64,000 bases of DNA, taken from contig JAJEKV010000036.1 of NCBI GenBank assembly GCA_021234155.1, forward strand, positions 9,687,426-9,751,425, written 5' to 3'. Positions 1-10,379 of the stretch are shown here, one piece after another (position 1 is the stretch's first letter; each line of letters begins with the position of its first letter). The stretch comes from Isoetes taiwanensis. Lineage: Eukaryota > Streptophyta > Lycopodiopsida > Isoetales > Isoetaceae. A model generated the notes under the pieces. It saw nothing but the letters and a program-made list of their open reading frames with translations, was not told where the DNA came from and made no database searches. Made by a program: the position numbers and the translations under genes.

Positions 1-861
1 TAAAGGCCTAGTTCTTGGTTGCAGCACAATTCTAGGCCTCTCTGGAAGCCGCGAAGAATCATAATCTCTTCTCTCCAAATCCCTTCTGTCATAATCTCGT
101 CTTGACCACCTGTCCGAATCGTCAGCTTGCCTTCCAGCAGGAGCATATTTCTTGCTTGCTCCCCAATTATCATCATCTGCACGAGACCCCATCCCAAAAG
201 AATCCTGGTAGCCTCGACGACCAGAATCCAAGGGCATTACCTTCTTTCCTGCTGCCCAATTTTCAACTTCATCTGCCTTTGAAGGCATATCTCTGTCACT
301 TATCCTTCCACCTCTTCTATCGTCATCATAGCCACCACCTCCAAATCCACCACGACTTGGGGGAACAAATTTCTTTGCACCCCAATCCCCTTCATCTGCC
401 CGGGATATGCCAAAATCCCCACGCTCCCTATCACCATCACCTCTATCCTGATCAAAACCAAACCCGCTTCGAGCCCGGGGCTCGCGATCACTGCGGAAAC
501 CTCTATCCCTATCTCTATCACCATAATCCCTATCACCACCTCTGCGACCACCATAATCCCTAAATCCCCCACCAAGACCCCCAGTTTCCTCAGGCTCACC
601 GGATCTATCCCTAGGCCCAGTGGGCAAAACCAAAATTTCATCATCATTTGAAGAACGAGAGCGGCCACCAGGGCCAACATACTTGCCAGTCATAAGCTCG
701 GACAAGGGCATTGCGTGCTGCTTCTTCTTCTTGGTTTTGCTAGTTGCTGCCTCACCTAGGGTAGGAAAAGCTTCGGTAGGGATAACAGCCACCTTTTGTT
801 CTTCTTCGTCCCGTTCTGCATCTGCAGCCCATGCTCCGGCCCCTCCCCATGCTTTCGCCAT
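1..861 (-). CDS. eIF4B: Eukaryotic translation initiation factor 4B, N-terminal part (partial)
   Basis: An uninterrupted frame of 287 codons starts at ATG 861-859 and is still open at the window edge, so the C-terminus is missing. The protein begins MAKAWGGAGAWAADAE, has FPTLGEA near residue 32, a lysine run (44-47), ILVLPTGPRDRSGEP (76-90), an Arg/Gly/Asp/Tyr-rich stretch (about 96-140) and then spaced related segments: RADEGDWGAKKFVPP, KADEVENWAAGKKVMP and RADDDNWGASKKYAP. This layout matches plant eIF4B, an RNA-binding cofactor of the eIF4A/eIF4F helicase in cap-dependent translation in the cytosol; plant eIF4B differs strongly from the animal protein. The start fits because it gives the conserved Met-Ala/Ser-Lys-x-Trp-Gly-Gly beginning. 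No intron is needed in this part. It is the host gene nearest the left edge and looks functional. Confidence 0.88.
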   Translation of the reverse strand, partial: MAKAWGGAGAWAADAERDEEEQKVAVIPTEAFPTLGEAATSKTKKKKQHAMPLSELMTGKYVGPGGRSRSSNDDEILVLPTGPRDRSGEPEETGGLGGGFRDYGGRRGGDRDYGDRDRDRGFRSDREPRARSGFGFDQDRGDGDRERGDFGISRADEGDWGAKKFVPPSRGGFGGGGYDDDRRGGRISDRDMPSKADEVENWAAGKKVMPLDSGRRGYQDSFGMGSRADDDNWGASKKYAPAGRQADDSDRWSRRDYDRRDLERRDYDSSRLPERPRIVLQPRTRPL

Positions 862-2190
862 AGCTGATCGCCTTGTAAGCTTGGTGCCTTAGCCGCCGTA
901 GTGCGCCCTTCCCAGCGCCCCTGCTAATCTCTTACGTGAAAAAACAAACACCTAAAACAGGCCGCTTGTATCTGTTTGCCCTAATGTACACTTCGGTTTT
1001 ACACCAGCGCTTTGGCCGGCCATGCATAAAATAAATAAAAAGGCCCATGGTCTCCAAAGGAAAATAACTTTCGAATAAAAAAAGGCCCCACTACAAAGGC
1101 CCAATTGTCCCACCATGCATCTTTTATGTGGCTCTTCCTAGCCTCTCAGTTTCCATTATGTAATCTCATCTTGTAGCTCAATAGGCATGCACTACAGTTG
1201 TCCCCAAATCTCTAATTGGGTGGTCTGTATGCTCCCAGTATATGCTCAACCTCTCAGCCAATTTACCACCCTTCACTTATTGTACCTCAAAAGCTTTTGC
1301 CATCTTGTGTGGCTCAAGACCCTATAAATCATATAACAGTATGTTAGGCTGATTCCAATCACCCATTCCATGGAATCCTTTATCAAGCTGGGTAACTTTC
1401 TTCCGGGTGGTAACTTTCTTCCGGGTGCTAAGATGCTGGTCAATGTCAGTTACTCTTTTATTGTCAGTGTTGTTATCAAAGTCGAAAGGGATTGTACCAC
1501 GTACAATTAAAGATGTCTAGGTAATTAATTATGGGGATATTTAAGCACTCTAGTTCCATCTATACCCCCAAGGACTAATAAGAGCTAATTTAACAAGATT
1601 GTAGCTATTGAATTGAATGAATTGCTATTAAGCTGACTTTTGTTGCTCATCCCACAAACTCTTTGGTCTCATTGGACCAATTCTCTCTGTGGAATCCTTT
1701 GAGAAGAAAGTTTTTGGTTGAATATTGGCTTCTAACTGGAAGTCTTAGATCTATAGACGTCACTTGTATATTTTCTTGCACATTATTGGTTGCCTTTAGA
1801 ATGTATACAATGCCAATAAAATAGTCGTTGGCATTAGGCAACTACACATTTCTTTTGAAATATCGTCAAATGATGGCAATCATGAAGCACGTGTATTTAT
1901 TCTCTAAATTGTACACTAAGTACATATTCTACTGCATGCAATTACCATCTTCTCTTCATGCCCACTATGTAAGAAAGGTGCATCCGATGGACGATGATAG
2001 GTACCCTCTTCTAGCGTTTGCCAAGGCTGAATCTCAGTGTTTGAAAAGCATTGTCGTGCATAATTTGTTCGTTGATCTGTGCATCACGAACAATGCATGG
2101 TGCTTTTAAGTTCTAATCCTAAGCTTTTTGAACACTAACAAGATGGTCGTTTTCTTCAAAAGGTGTAGAATGCATATGCCTTGGCCCAAG
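862..2190. other. Intergenic region upstream of eIF4B
   Basis: This should hold the 5' leader and promoter of eIF4B (transcribed leftwards). I see no convincing gene. A short perfect direct duplication (unit ggtaactttcttccgggt, about 1391-1427) is present. Small open frames at 1647-2109 have no recognisable similarity and are probably chance. Confidence 0.5.
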
Positions 2191-2194
2191 TTAA

Positions 2195-2320
2195 TATGTA
2201 GCAAAATAACAGGGGGTTATTTTTGTATTTTTATACACTTTTTAACATGGTTTTCATATGATTTGACGATCGTATTGAATGAGCTGTACTAATTAGTACT
2301 TCTAGAGTGCGCGTTGTATT
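2195..2320 (+). repeat. Diverged dispersed repeat, related to 50612-50735
   Basis: The stretch aligns by eye with 50612-50735 over about 120 nt: both have atatgtagca, then cagggggtt, a T-rich part, a shared stretch around tatgattt, and both end near tctagagtgc. Identity is moderate with small indels. It has no coding potential and is probably the end of an old mobile element. Confidence 0.5.
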
Positions 2321-2639
2321 TTGTTATCAAAAAATCCATGTTGTAATGGTCTACCCCCTTCATTTTCCTATTTCGTTCCCTCAGGCATGCAAAGCTCGAG
2401 CATTTTTGTTCTCTCTTTTCTCTCGGGCTTACAATTTTTTTTAAGGACGCTTCTGTGATCTCTGTTTAGGATTGGCTTCCATGATTTTTGTGTGGTGGCT
2501 TCCAGAATAAACCCCAGGGATTTTGCAGGGTTGAATTTATTACGGCATGCACACAAGTCCACGAATTTGCAGGGCCGGACTTGGTTTGCTACAGTTGCCT
2601 TCTTTTGTTTAGGAGGTGGACCGAAAGGATTGGGGCCAT

Positions 2640-3342
2640 TATGCAAGACGTTTAACTGGCACCAGAGTAGAAGCCCGCCTCTGGCTATGTTCCTGTCTGC
2701 AAGATACCGGATAGCTGGTGTCTGATCTGTGGGCAAGAGACATTCCTGCCTCATGCAAGGTGTAGTAACACACTCTCGAATATTTGTCAATGTATGTGTT
2801 AGTAGAACAGGTTCTGTGCATGATTCCAATCAGTTTAAGAAGAGCTTATTGTACAAGAGGCTAGCATCAAAACAGATTTTGCAGGAGCCTATTGTTCAAA
2901 TGACAGGAAAAAAGATTAACAGGAGAGGGGAATTACTGGATGCAGATGTAACAGTTAGTATACCTCCAATGCTTTTGGGGGATTCGGCTTATCCAAGCAG
3001 AAGGTTTTTTATTAAGGTTTTTCCAAATGGCACGGGTGCTTCTGGCAAGTTCAATAAGAGGATTTGCAAGGGCAGGGTTTGTGTTGAGAATGGTTTTGGT
3101 ATAGTGAAAGAAAAATTCAGAATTTTGAAAGCTCTGCCTATTCATGTTGGTAGGGCAGCCAAGATTATTCATGTTGCCTGTGTGTTGTGGAATTTCTGCA
3201 TAATGGAATGCTGCCCTTAGAACCAGAATTGCCAGATGTTGTCTACTATGAGACAGAGGACATGAATAAGAAATTGAAGAAGGAAGGGGATTTGATAAGA
3301 CATGTAATTTTTCAGAATAGAGATGGTAGAAATTTAGTTTGA
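2640..3342 (+). pseudogene. PIF/Harbinger transposase (HARBI1-like, DDE_Tnp_4), broken
   Basis: The frame from about 2729 encodes a recognisable C-terminal two-thirds of a HARBI1-like nuclease: GSVHDSNQF, then LLGDSAYP with the second catalytic Asp, then CVENGFGIVKEKFRIL with the final acidic residue, then an ACVLWNFCI-type motif. Soon after that motif the frame stops at 3220, but the adjacent frame continues with an acidic tail (PLEPELPDVVYYE) to TGA at 3342, so a single-base shift near 3200 separates them. Upstream, a TGA at 2723-2725 interrupts the frame, and the expected first catalytic segment (IDGTH type) is only faintly suggested near 2655 (LTGTR). Family members excise and integrate DNA with 3-bp target duplications. 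The minus-strand Myb/SANT-like gene to the right is the usual partner. Inactive copy. Confidence 0.75.
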
Positions 3343-3447
3343 TTCATTCCACCACCTCATCTTGTGAGGTGTTCCCATTAATTGAATGTATTCTGCCATT
3401 TGTGGAGCAGAAATATGCACATGAACTTTCATGGAATCAGTGAAGTG

Positions 3448-3645
3448 AAACAATGTTTGCACAAAGAAACAATGTGCAACACCTAAGTATTTTGTGCACT
3501 TTACCTAGGTATAGCAAAAGTAAAACAATGTTTGTATCTTAAGAGATTGTTTGCAGACTTTAAAGAATGTTTGCAGAGTTTAAAGGAGGTTTGCAGACGA
3601 AAAATAATGTTTGCACAATGAAACAATGTTTGCACAATGAAAATG
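3448..3645 (+). repeat. Degenerate short tandem repeat
   Basis: Roughly eight imperfect units of about 17-25 bp carry the core aatgtttgcac or gtttgcaga, for example acaatgtttgcacaatgaa repeated near 3620-3640. It lies just downstream of the transposase pseudogene, probably within the same transposon. Confidence 0.6.
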
Positions 3646-4258
3646 ATCTGAGCGGTACAAGTACAGTACTTAATATTCCATGTTTCCTTCTAGTAAATGA
3701 ACATATACAGCACAAAGTTTGCATCTGATTGAAATGAGAAGATTAAGAAGAAGATAATGAATAAGACAATGAAAAACAAAATGAACAGGATAATAGACAA
3801 GTGTAGAAGATGATGAGCTGCTTTTATTTCCAAAAACTCAGGTCTGTTACATGAACAAATATGGGAAAATAGAGTAGCCACAGAAATCTTTGTGGTCCCT
3901 GAAATGCTAATAAACTACAACTAAACAATCCAAAACTCCAAGAACCTCCTCCACTTAACCTGTAACAACAGCATTTACGAAAAATGGGTTAGTGAAAATG
4001 CAGAATAAACACAACTGAAGAACATCTGTGGAAATCCAAAACCTGTATTCACATTTCAATGATTTACAAAAATAAGACCGTTTCATCATGGTCTGAGTCC
4101 AAAATAAGGCCTATGGCCGATTCAGTATCATACAATCTTTCAGAACTTTGAACTAAACCACAAACGGAAAAAAAGGCACTGAAGTAAAAAAAAAAAGAGG
4201 CTGAGTTCCTGAAGAGGCTGAGTTCCTGAGACAAAAAAAGGTTCTTCAAAGCAGCAGG
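3646..4258. other. AT-rich spacer
   Basis: No gene recognised. Several A- or T-rich runs occur. It probably belongs to the Harbinger interior between transposase and accessory gene. Confidence 0.4.
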
Positions 4259-4504
4259 CTATTCTGGGCAGTTCTCACATGCAACAGAAGGAATCCGGAC
4301 CTCCCAAAGGCACCATCTACCATGATGCTTGACGTGCACAAGCTCAACATGTGCTCTCTGGCGAAAGGGGGCTTGCTCAGCCCATGCAATCAACTCCGCT
4401 TCCACAAAAACCTCTTCCATAGCCATGTAGCCAAGAATAACTCTTTGGGTAACAGAGGCATGGAAACTCTTATCTTCAGACTCAAAAATTTCGTTGGACT
4501 CCAC
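4259..4504 (-). CDS. Hypothetical exon or ORF, unrecognised
   Basis: An 81-codon frame containing RVILGYMAMEEVFVEAELI and HHGRWCLWEVRIP ends at a stop at 4259-4261. The first codon of the open frame is GTG, so the true start would be the internal ATGs near residue 27 or an upstream exon. An overlapping frame (4390-4572) with a Ser-rich segment suggests a frameshift. Composition (Glu/Val/Trp, a conserved-looking Cys pair at the end) is protein-like, but I do not recognise the family. It lies downstream of, and in the same orientation as, the Myb/SANT-like gene, so it could be a further exon of that gene or a separate small gene. Confidence 0.25.
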   Translation of the reverse strand: MESNEIFESEDKSFHASVTQRVILGYMAMEEVFVEAELIAWAEQAPFRQRAHVELVHVKHHGRWCLWEVRIPSVACENCPE

Positions 4505-4940
4505 TTGTCATGTTCTTTGGAAGCACTACTTGCTTCTACCGCCATATCGGAAGAGCTCGAAGAAGAGTACACAGGGAAATGGCGCCCGGACCAAGACCTT
4601 GCGCCGTGCCATCTTCGAGCCCAAAAATAATAAAGATTCTAAGCGAGAAACGAGACATGCATAATGGAATTTAAAGAGACTCTAGATTTAAAACCTTTAT
4701 GGTATTATAGTTTCATACTAGTCAAGATCGTGAATATTACTTCACGCTCATTTTAATTCCAATTGAGATCCCCAAACCACTTAGAAAGGTATGTTCCAAT
4801 CATACTGAACCCGAACAGAACATACTCTTTTAACTAACTTCCATAAACCTCAAGAACATAACGAAACCGAGAGAATAAAAAAATTGAAAATGACAAAGGT
4901 GGACAAAGGTCCATACCTCAAGATTGCATACTAATTTGTC

Positions 4941-5868
4941 TCATTTTTCGATCGCATAACTTAGCAATTTCGAAGAGTGTCTTTGGTCATTTGACAAATG
5001 CTTTACGTCATTGTAGCCATTGATTGGGCAATTTTCAAAGTATTGGCGGACCCTCATGGACTCCAATTCCCGATCGAGTTCATGTTTTTTAACAGATTCC
5101 TCCTTCATGAAATCTAATTTCCTTTTTTTCATTTTCACCAAAGTTTGGTAGCCATGTTTGATATCCCCGCTACAATTTCTTCATCAATATGAACCCCAGA
5201 TCTCTTTTTAGTTGTTGGCTTACCACTAACCCCCGGCTGATTACATGCGCAGAGCATCGAGGACTTGTGTCCGAAGGATTGAAAGCACTTGGAGTATCTT
5301 TGCCAGAATTTTTTTCTTGTGCACTTGAATTGTCTTTGCTACCATTTGCTTCATTTGCAACAGGGGACACAGGGTTATCATCTTGAACGTTTACAAATTC
5401 TTCTTCCACAAATGAAGCATTTGTTCCAATTGTCTCATAGAATGCATCAGACATGTAGGTATTTGGAAACATATCAGCATCCTGGAATGCCTCGGCCCCA
5501 AATTCCCCATCATCCCTCGCACTGAATGTCTCTCTCATTAGTAACTCCATGTTTGGATCTTCCATAGCTTTAAACCAAGGCCAGGTAGATGGTTCTGATC
5601 CAGTTCTCTCGGATGCCTCTTTTTCATCCCTGAATTTGATCTGCAATTTATCCCACTTGTTCCTCAACTGTCTCAAATCTTCAAGCCCATGAACTGTGGG
5701 TTGTAATTTCAACATAATCTCTCTCCATTGCCCTGAAGAAAGATTAATACTACCATTATTGTGAACCTTGTACTCCTTCATCAAAGCAAGCATGGTGGAG
5801 ATTGCATTGTCCGACCAATCAACCGGTGTTTTCCTTTTCTTGGCCGGGTTCATAGCAACAGAATTGCT
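4941..5868 (-). pseudogene. Harbinger-associated Myb/SANT-like protein, 3' part
   Basis: From 5868 leftwards the frame encodes SVAMNPAKKRKTPVDWSD, then a trihelix/Myb-SANT-like domain (DNAISTMLALMKEY, QWREIMLKLQ, LRQLRNKWDKLQIKFRDEK, TWPWFKAMEDP), an acidic middle and a Ser/Asp/Asn-rich linker. Near 5170-5230 the frame changes: the adjacent frame continues with HIDEEIVAGISNMATKL, and a third frame (5141-4941) carries the charged C-terminus with LDRELESMRVRQYF. Two small frameshifts or unrecognised splicing are needed. Such proteins are encoded by plant PIF/Harbinger elements, bind DNA and help bring transposase to the nucleus. The beginning of this frame lies 11.1 kb away at 16976-17238: the gypsy element interrupts the gene exactly here. 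Confidence 0.7.
5864..5868. repeat. Target site duplication TTGCT (left) of the gypsy element
   Basis: The five bases next to the LTR start TGTTTGGGG are ttgct; the same five bases follow the other LTR end at 16976-16980. Five bp is the usual Ty3/gypsy duplication. Confidence 0.85.
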
Positions 5869-6454
5869 TGTTTGGGGTCTGGGTTCGGGAACTCCTGGAA
5901 GACAGCCCTCTGTGAGGACCCGTGGATCTAACAGGAGAGTCCGGGGGACTATGTCACGCGGGATTTGCAAAAAGAGAAGAAAAAGAAGAAAACAGAACAA
6001 ATGAGAGAAAGATGATAAGCTTCCTTGATATCACTGATGAAAATACATGAGCTCTCGCAATAGAGAGAAAACTGAAAGGAGACAAGACTCAAAACTCATC
6101 TAAAAAACTTATGTGCTAACTCTACTCATATATATAGTACAATGGCCTTGGGCCCAATATAGACACTCTGACTGATCTCGGTCTTGACTCACGGAAGGAG
6201 GCGATTTGCGGTGGAATGTTGGCGGTGCCTCTTGAAGTGCCTAGAATCACGCCGGACGCCGACGCGGGCGACGGGTAGATCACTTGTCTGAGCGGCGCCT
6301 CTTGTTGACAGCCACAGGCTTTGACTGCGTGGTCTGCTGCTTGGTCTTCTGCGGAGCCTTGGATGTCTGACCCGTGGCTGACTGAGGATCCTTGAGCTTG
6401 ACCTGGTCTGTCGTATGCATGAATAGTCCTGTACCAGGAGGCACAGGACTAACA
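5869..6454 (-). repeat. 3' LTR of the gypsy element
   Basis: 586 bp, matching 16392-16975 almost throughout; it starts TGTTTGGGGTCTGGG and ends GGACTAACA in plus orientation. The polypurine tract abuts its right edge, which identifies it as the 3' LTR of a minus-strand element. A TATA-like catatatatag lies near 6127-6137. Confidence 0.92.
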
Positions 6455-6468
6455 CTCCCCCCCACCAA
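6455..6468 (-). promoter_or_regulatory. Polypurine tract of the gypsy element
   Basis: On the minus strand the bases just before the 3' LTR read ggtggggggga, the expected primer site for plus-strand DNA synthesis during reverse transcription. The matching position at the other LTR (16976) has no such tract. Confidence 0.8.
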
Positions 6469-6469
6469 A

Positions 6470-9400
6470 CGACACTCAGAGTGAAGAAAAGGAGGAAGCG
6501 TTTCTGAGGGCGGGAAGCCATCTGTCTGAAAGTGATCCTCACGGGAGTGAGGACGGGCACCATTATGGTACTGGCTTATGAGATCCTGGCGTGATTGAAG
6601 AGCTTGAGGAGTGTTTTGGCCAAGGGCAGGATCGGCATCAATAAGAAAGCGAGAGCGGACCATGTCTTCAAGGGCAGCGTGGGCGTCTGAAGAAATGTAC
6701 TGACATTCCATGAGGAGACAGGTCTGAAGGCCAAAGGCACTGACACTGGCATTCGGATTGCAGTGAAAAATGGGACGCTGCCGATTTAAGGAGCTTAGCA
6801 AAATGCATTTGAGAGCAGCGCAAAATCCTGCTTGAAGATGGACAGAAGGATCAGGTGAGGTGGAGGCATTCTGCAAGAAGGTGTCGAGACCATGAAGCGC
6901 ATCCGCGGGCCGTTGCCAACCACGCTCATTAGCAATGTAGATCCAATTGGTGGTGTTGTCCAGAGTGGCACCTTCTTCCCAATGTGGCGGCCGAACAAAA
7001 CGTGGATCCCACCGGAGATCCGTCGAGATCCGAGGTGGTGTCCAGCCCGGCATGACCATCCATGACTTTGGTCCAAAAAGGAAGGCGCCAATCAGTCAGA
7101 ACCGGGGGCGTGGAGGTACGCCCGAGGGGAAGCATAGGGAGAAGGAACCATGCCCGGTGGGCGTGGGTTCTTGGCGGTCTCCACAATTGATCCGACAAGA
7201 TCCGGATCAAGAGCCCCGACACCAACGATCCCAAAGAGAAGCGAGAGAGTTGAGAGTTGACAGGAGGGCTATCCCATCCCGTGGGGACCGTCTTGCTATC
7301 CAACGAGCTCAATGGCGATTGTAACCGGCGAGTCTTTGCATATAAATTTGTGCATAGGGAAGATCCTCGGATGTCCTAGATACTTCCCGATTTGTTGCGG
7401 CGCTTCCGCTTGCCGAGAGATAAATGATTGGCAAGCTTCGGGCATGTACTCTCGATGAAGAGTTTGGGTCCGGCGGGATCCGCAAGATATGGATTGTTAT
7501 CTGAAGCACCCATTGCCTGATGGGGTCACCACGGAAAAGCCGGGCGTGGCCCATTTCCAAAGTGTTCCCATGTATCACCCGGATAGAAATCATGAAAGAT
7601 GTAAGCCATGGGCTGAACCACTCTGAAGGTGATAAAGTCCGGATCGGCACGGTGTATGAGATCAAAGGCGACAAGGGCACAAAGACAACCCTTTGTCTTC
7701 AATGGAGAGTTACGGCCAAATCCGAAGAAAATCTGCGACCTTTGCTTCGGGGAATATCCACGGGGCCATCGGCCGCATGCCACCGAAAAAGGAAGAGGTG
7801 GCGTCGAGCAACCACATAATCGTGATAGCGGGGGGAACCTGGGAAGTCAACGGGCATTCATGAAGAATGGCGGTATGAAGCGTCAAGTTTGGCTTGAGCC
7901 TCATCGGACGAATAACTTGCTGCGGTTGTTGTTCGAGATCCGCGGATCCGGTTGTCCCTTTCGGCGGCGGCGTGGCCCAGTCCGCGGACCCGTTCGAAAG
8001 TGTTGACACGGGAGGAAGATTTCCCGGTGTATTGAGGCGAAGCGGCGGCAATCTCCGCGTCATCCAAGATCTTACGTTTACGCACCTCGTAAAAGCGATC
8101 TTGAAGAGAGGTGAGCCGAGAGGTCTGCGGTAGAAAGCTGAGCCGTCAAGGAGGCGACTTGAGCGTCCCGGGCTGAAAGATTTTGAACTTGAGTGCTGAA
8201 ATTTTCACACGGTTGAATTACAAGGCATTGAGTTTAGCAATATCTGCGTCCTTGGTACTTTCGGGAGAGCGGCTTTGGACTTGTTGTGCTCCAATAAAGT
8301 CTGAATTTCTTTGGAGCTGAGCCCAGTGATCTCATGAGTTGGCTGACTTGAGCTTGTGTACTTTTGAGATCTGCATGAGCCCTGTAAGAGAGCTTCATGC
8401 TTGTCTTGAAGTTTGCCTCAAAAAGTTGCAACTTGGGCGATTCTGCGGCTTGAAGGTCCCGTGTACCGCATCGAGGGCCTCTAGTGCCGTTGAACCCGCT
8501 CATAAGAGCGTCTTGGGATTCTTGTAACTTGAGAGCGGCGGCTTGAGCATCCTGGCGATCTTGATACAACAACCCAGCGAGGGTGTTGTGGTGGTGGAGC
8601 TTGTTTGTTGCACAGTTTGGGATGTTTGGGAAAAATGGTGTGAAGTGGATGGTGTAGCGGAGGAGGAGACGGTGACATGGGTGTGGCCCGTGGACATGAC
8701 CCGATGGAAGGCGGCGTGAAGTGCCAACTTGGTGAGTGATTGGAAGGGAGCGCCGAAAGTGGAAGTATGAGAATTTGGTGGTGTGGGAGGGAAGTAATGG
8801 ACGGATGAGGGCTTGAAAGTGGCCTCCCACGAAACTTCGAAATGGTGATGGTACCCAAGGCGGTCCATTTCTTGGAGAAAACGATAGAACATCATTTGGG
8901 GCCAATCTATGTGGTGTTTGGAGTGTGTAGCGGTGAGGACCAGGTTATAGAAAGGCTTATTGATATGGGTGTTCTTGATAGAATACCCAAGGAATTTTCG
9001 CCACGAAATTTAACAAAGGTTTAAATGAGGCTTGTCGATATTGGTCGGGCGATGGACATTGGCATGATAAGCGAGTGCACCAAACTCGTGGACATCGAGA
9101 TCCCGTATAGCGCACCATGATACACAAGGGGTGTGCAAGGGAATATGAAATACCTCAAAATCAAATGTTGAGTCAACGAAATAGTGGTGCCATCGACCAC
9201 GGTGGTGTAACCTTTAAGGCTGTTAACGATATTGGCGATGAACCGCTTCAACCGGGTCGATTTGGAGCGGAAGTTCCATTTGAGAGAATTCAGAAAAGCT
9301 GGTGTCGCTTCAAATGACTTCTTTATTTGGGCCAACAAGGGCTTCCGCGAAAGTGGGCGCCAAGAAGGATCTGGATGCAAAAAGGGCCGGATCCTTGGGA

Positions 9401-9640
9401 GCAGTAGCTTGAAGTGTAGAAAATCTTGGGGCAGCCATGGGAATGATGTGCAGAACGAAGAGGGATGCCAAAGGCGGAAGACGAAAGGCGAGCACGGAGG
9501 ACAAAGGCGCAGAGGAACGAAAAGGTGTGTTTTAGGGCGCACAACTGGAGGCGAAGAGGTATGAAGAGGGCGAAACTGGAACCGTTGATGGTGCCAGGTG
9601 TCAAAAGATGCCAAGAAGGGTATTGAGAGGCAAAAATTTG
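6470..9640 (-). CDS. Extra ORF downstream of pol in the gypsy element (unknown function, fragmented)
   Basis: About 3.2 kb between integrase and polypurine tract keeps protein-like minus-strand frames joined by small shifts. In order from the N-terminal side (about 9620) are a hydrophobic/Phe-Pro-rich part, a segment with GYTTVVDGTTISLTQHL (near 9130-9200), FVKFTWRKFLGYSIKN (near 9000), a Ser/Pro/His-rich part, an Ala/Gln/Leu-rich coiled-coil segment with DLKSTQAQVSQL (near 8340), a basic patch RKRKILDD (near 8075) and a long C-terminal frame (7059-6470) with TTNWIYIANERGWQRPADAL. The second copy (24950-26260) preserves the first half with fewer breaks. The N-terminal block recalls the putative plant transposon protein domains seen in plant retroelements, from memory only. 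I see no membrane segment typical of an envelope protein. Confidence 0.5.
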
Positions 9641-9937
9641 GCTAAGTCCCAAAAACGTAAGGGAGAAGCAATGAACGGTGAGGATGAGACGTGAAAGAAA
9701 GATCGGATGTGACAGATGGCAAAGGACACCCATTAATGTTCGACGGGCGTGAAAAGAAGGAATGGCATTCAATGCTGGCAACTCGAAGTGGGATATCATT
9801 AAAAGGAATGTGTCAGAAGGTACCATGGCTAGATATGCGGCGGGAGAAAAGATTCTCATTTTAGAAACAGCCTTGCATTGCAAACACGTTGGCGATTTGT
9901 GTGATTGGTCCACGTCGACAAGGAGTGCCTCAGTGGG

Positions 9938-9947
9938 CTATATAAGA
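9938..9947 (+). promoter_or_regulatory. TATA-like box on the antisense strand of the gypsy element
   Basis: The sequence gctatataag occurs on the plus strand, opposite to the element, about 80 bp upstream of the antisense ORF at 10019. It is repeated in the second copy at about 26595-26604. A promoter role is inferred only. Confidence 0.3.
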
Positions 9948-10018
9948 CGAACCGAGAGGAACGAAGGCATCCGATGGCGCTCAGTATGGCTGCGGCTGGC
10001 TTGAACGAAGACTGCACG

Positions 10019-10240
10019 ATGCCCACTAACTGTCAGGAGTGGATCACTTGCAAGATGAATTGTCTGGATCTCTGGCGCTGCCACAACCGCGGGCATTGAA
10101 TGGGCGGCTGGTGTCTTGGGATGGCTGAACATCCCGACCCGAAGACCAACGGGATGGAGGTGGTTCTGCACCTTTGCTGGGATCCGGAGCAGAACCTTTA
10201 CCATCTCCTGCGCATTACCTCTGCTCCGAACCCGGAGTAG
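10019..10240 (+). CDS. Small antisense ORF between integrase and extra ORF
   Basis: From ATG 10019 the plus strand encodes MPTNCQEWITCKMNCLDLW and continues, in the cleaner second copy (26677-26895), for 72 residues rich in Cys, Trp and Met, ending at TAG. In this copy the frame is broken after the Arg-Gly segment near 10090, probably by base errors. Antisense ORFs between pol and the 3' LTR are known in some plant Tat-lineage gypsy elements, which makes it worth listing. It is short and unrecognised, and the opposite strand also has an open frame, so it may be a chance frame. Confidence 0.25.
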
Positions 10241-10299
10241 GGGGTTTTGCCTCTTAGGACTTAGTAGATAGGGCTCTGAGCCCGTTTTTGTATATAGGG

Positions 10300-10370
10300 C
10301 AGTGCCCATAGCGGAAATAGCTGGGCTGCGCCCACATTTTGTAAAAAAAATCTCCACTATAATATAATAT
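10300..10370 (-). promoter_or_regulatory. AT-rich spacer after pol
   Basis: Between the integrase stop and the extra ORF lies an untranslated spacer with a T/A-rich run at 10338-10372. In the minus direction it is followed by a GC-rich hairpin-like segment (gggctctgagccc in plus, 10268-10280) and a TATA-like stretch that is clearer in copy two (tatatatag preceded by a T run, near 26941-26953). It could be an internal promoter for the extra ORF; inference only. Confidence 0.25.
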
Positions 10371-10379
10371 ACCGCCTTT

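Noticed and set aside
300-680. Open frames on both strands over eIF4B (102-563 plus, 300-680 minus)
   Set aside because: They are shadows of the eIF4B frame, whose full-length motif content is clear.
6280-6463. A conserved Lys/Arg/Gln-rich protein in the LTR
   Set aside because: The frame is the tail of the extra-ORF region read through into the LTR; it is present in both LTRs simply because they are copies.
9021-9913. Plus-strand basic proteins opposite the gypsy extra ORF
   Set aside because: The minus-strand reading has better domain-like content and continuity between copies.
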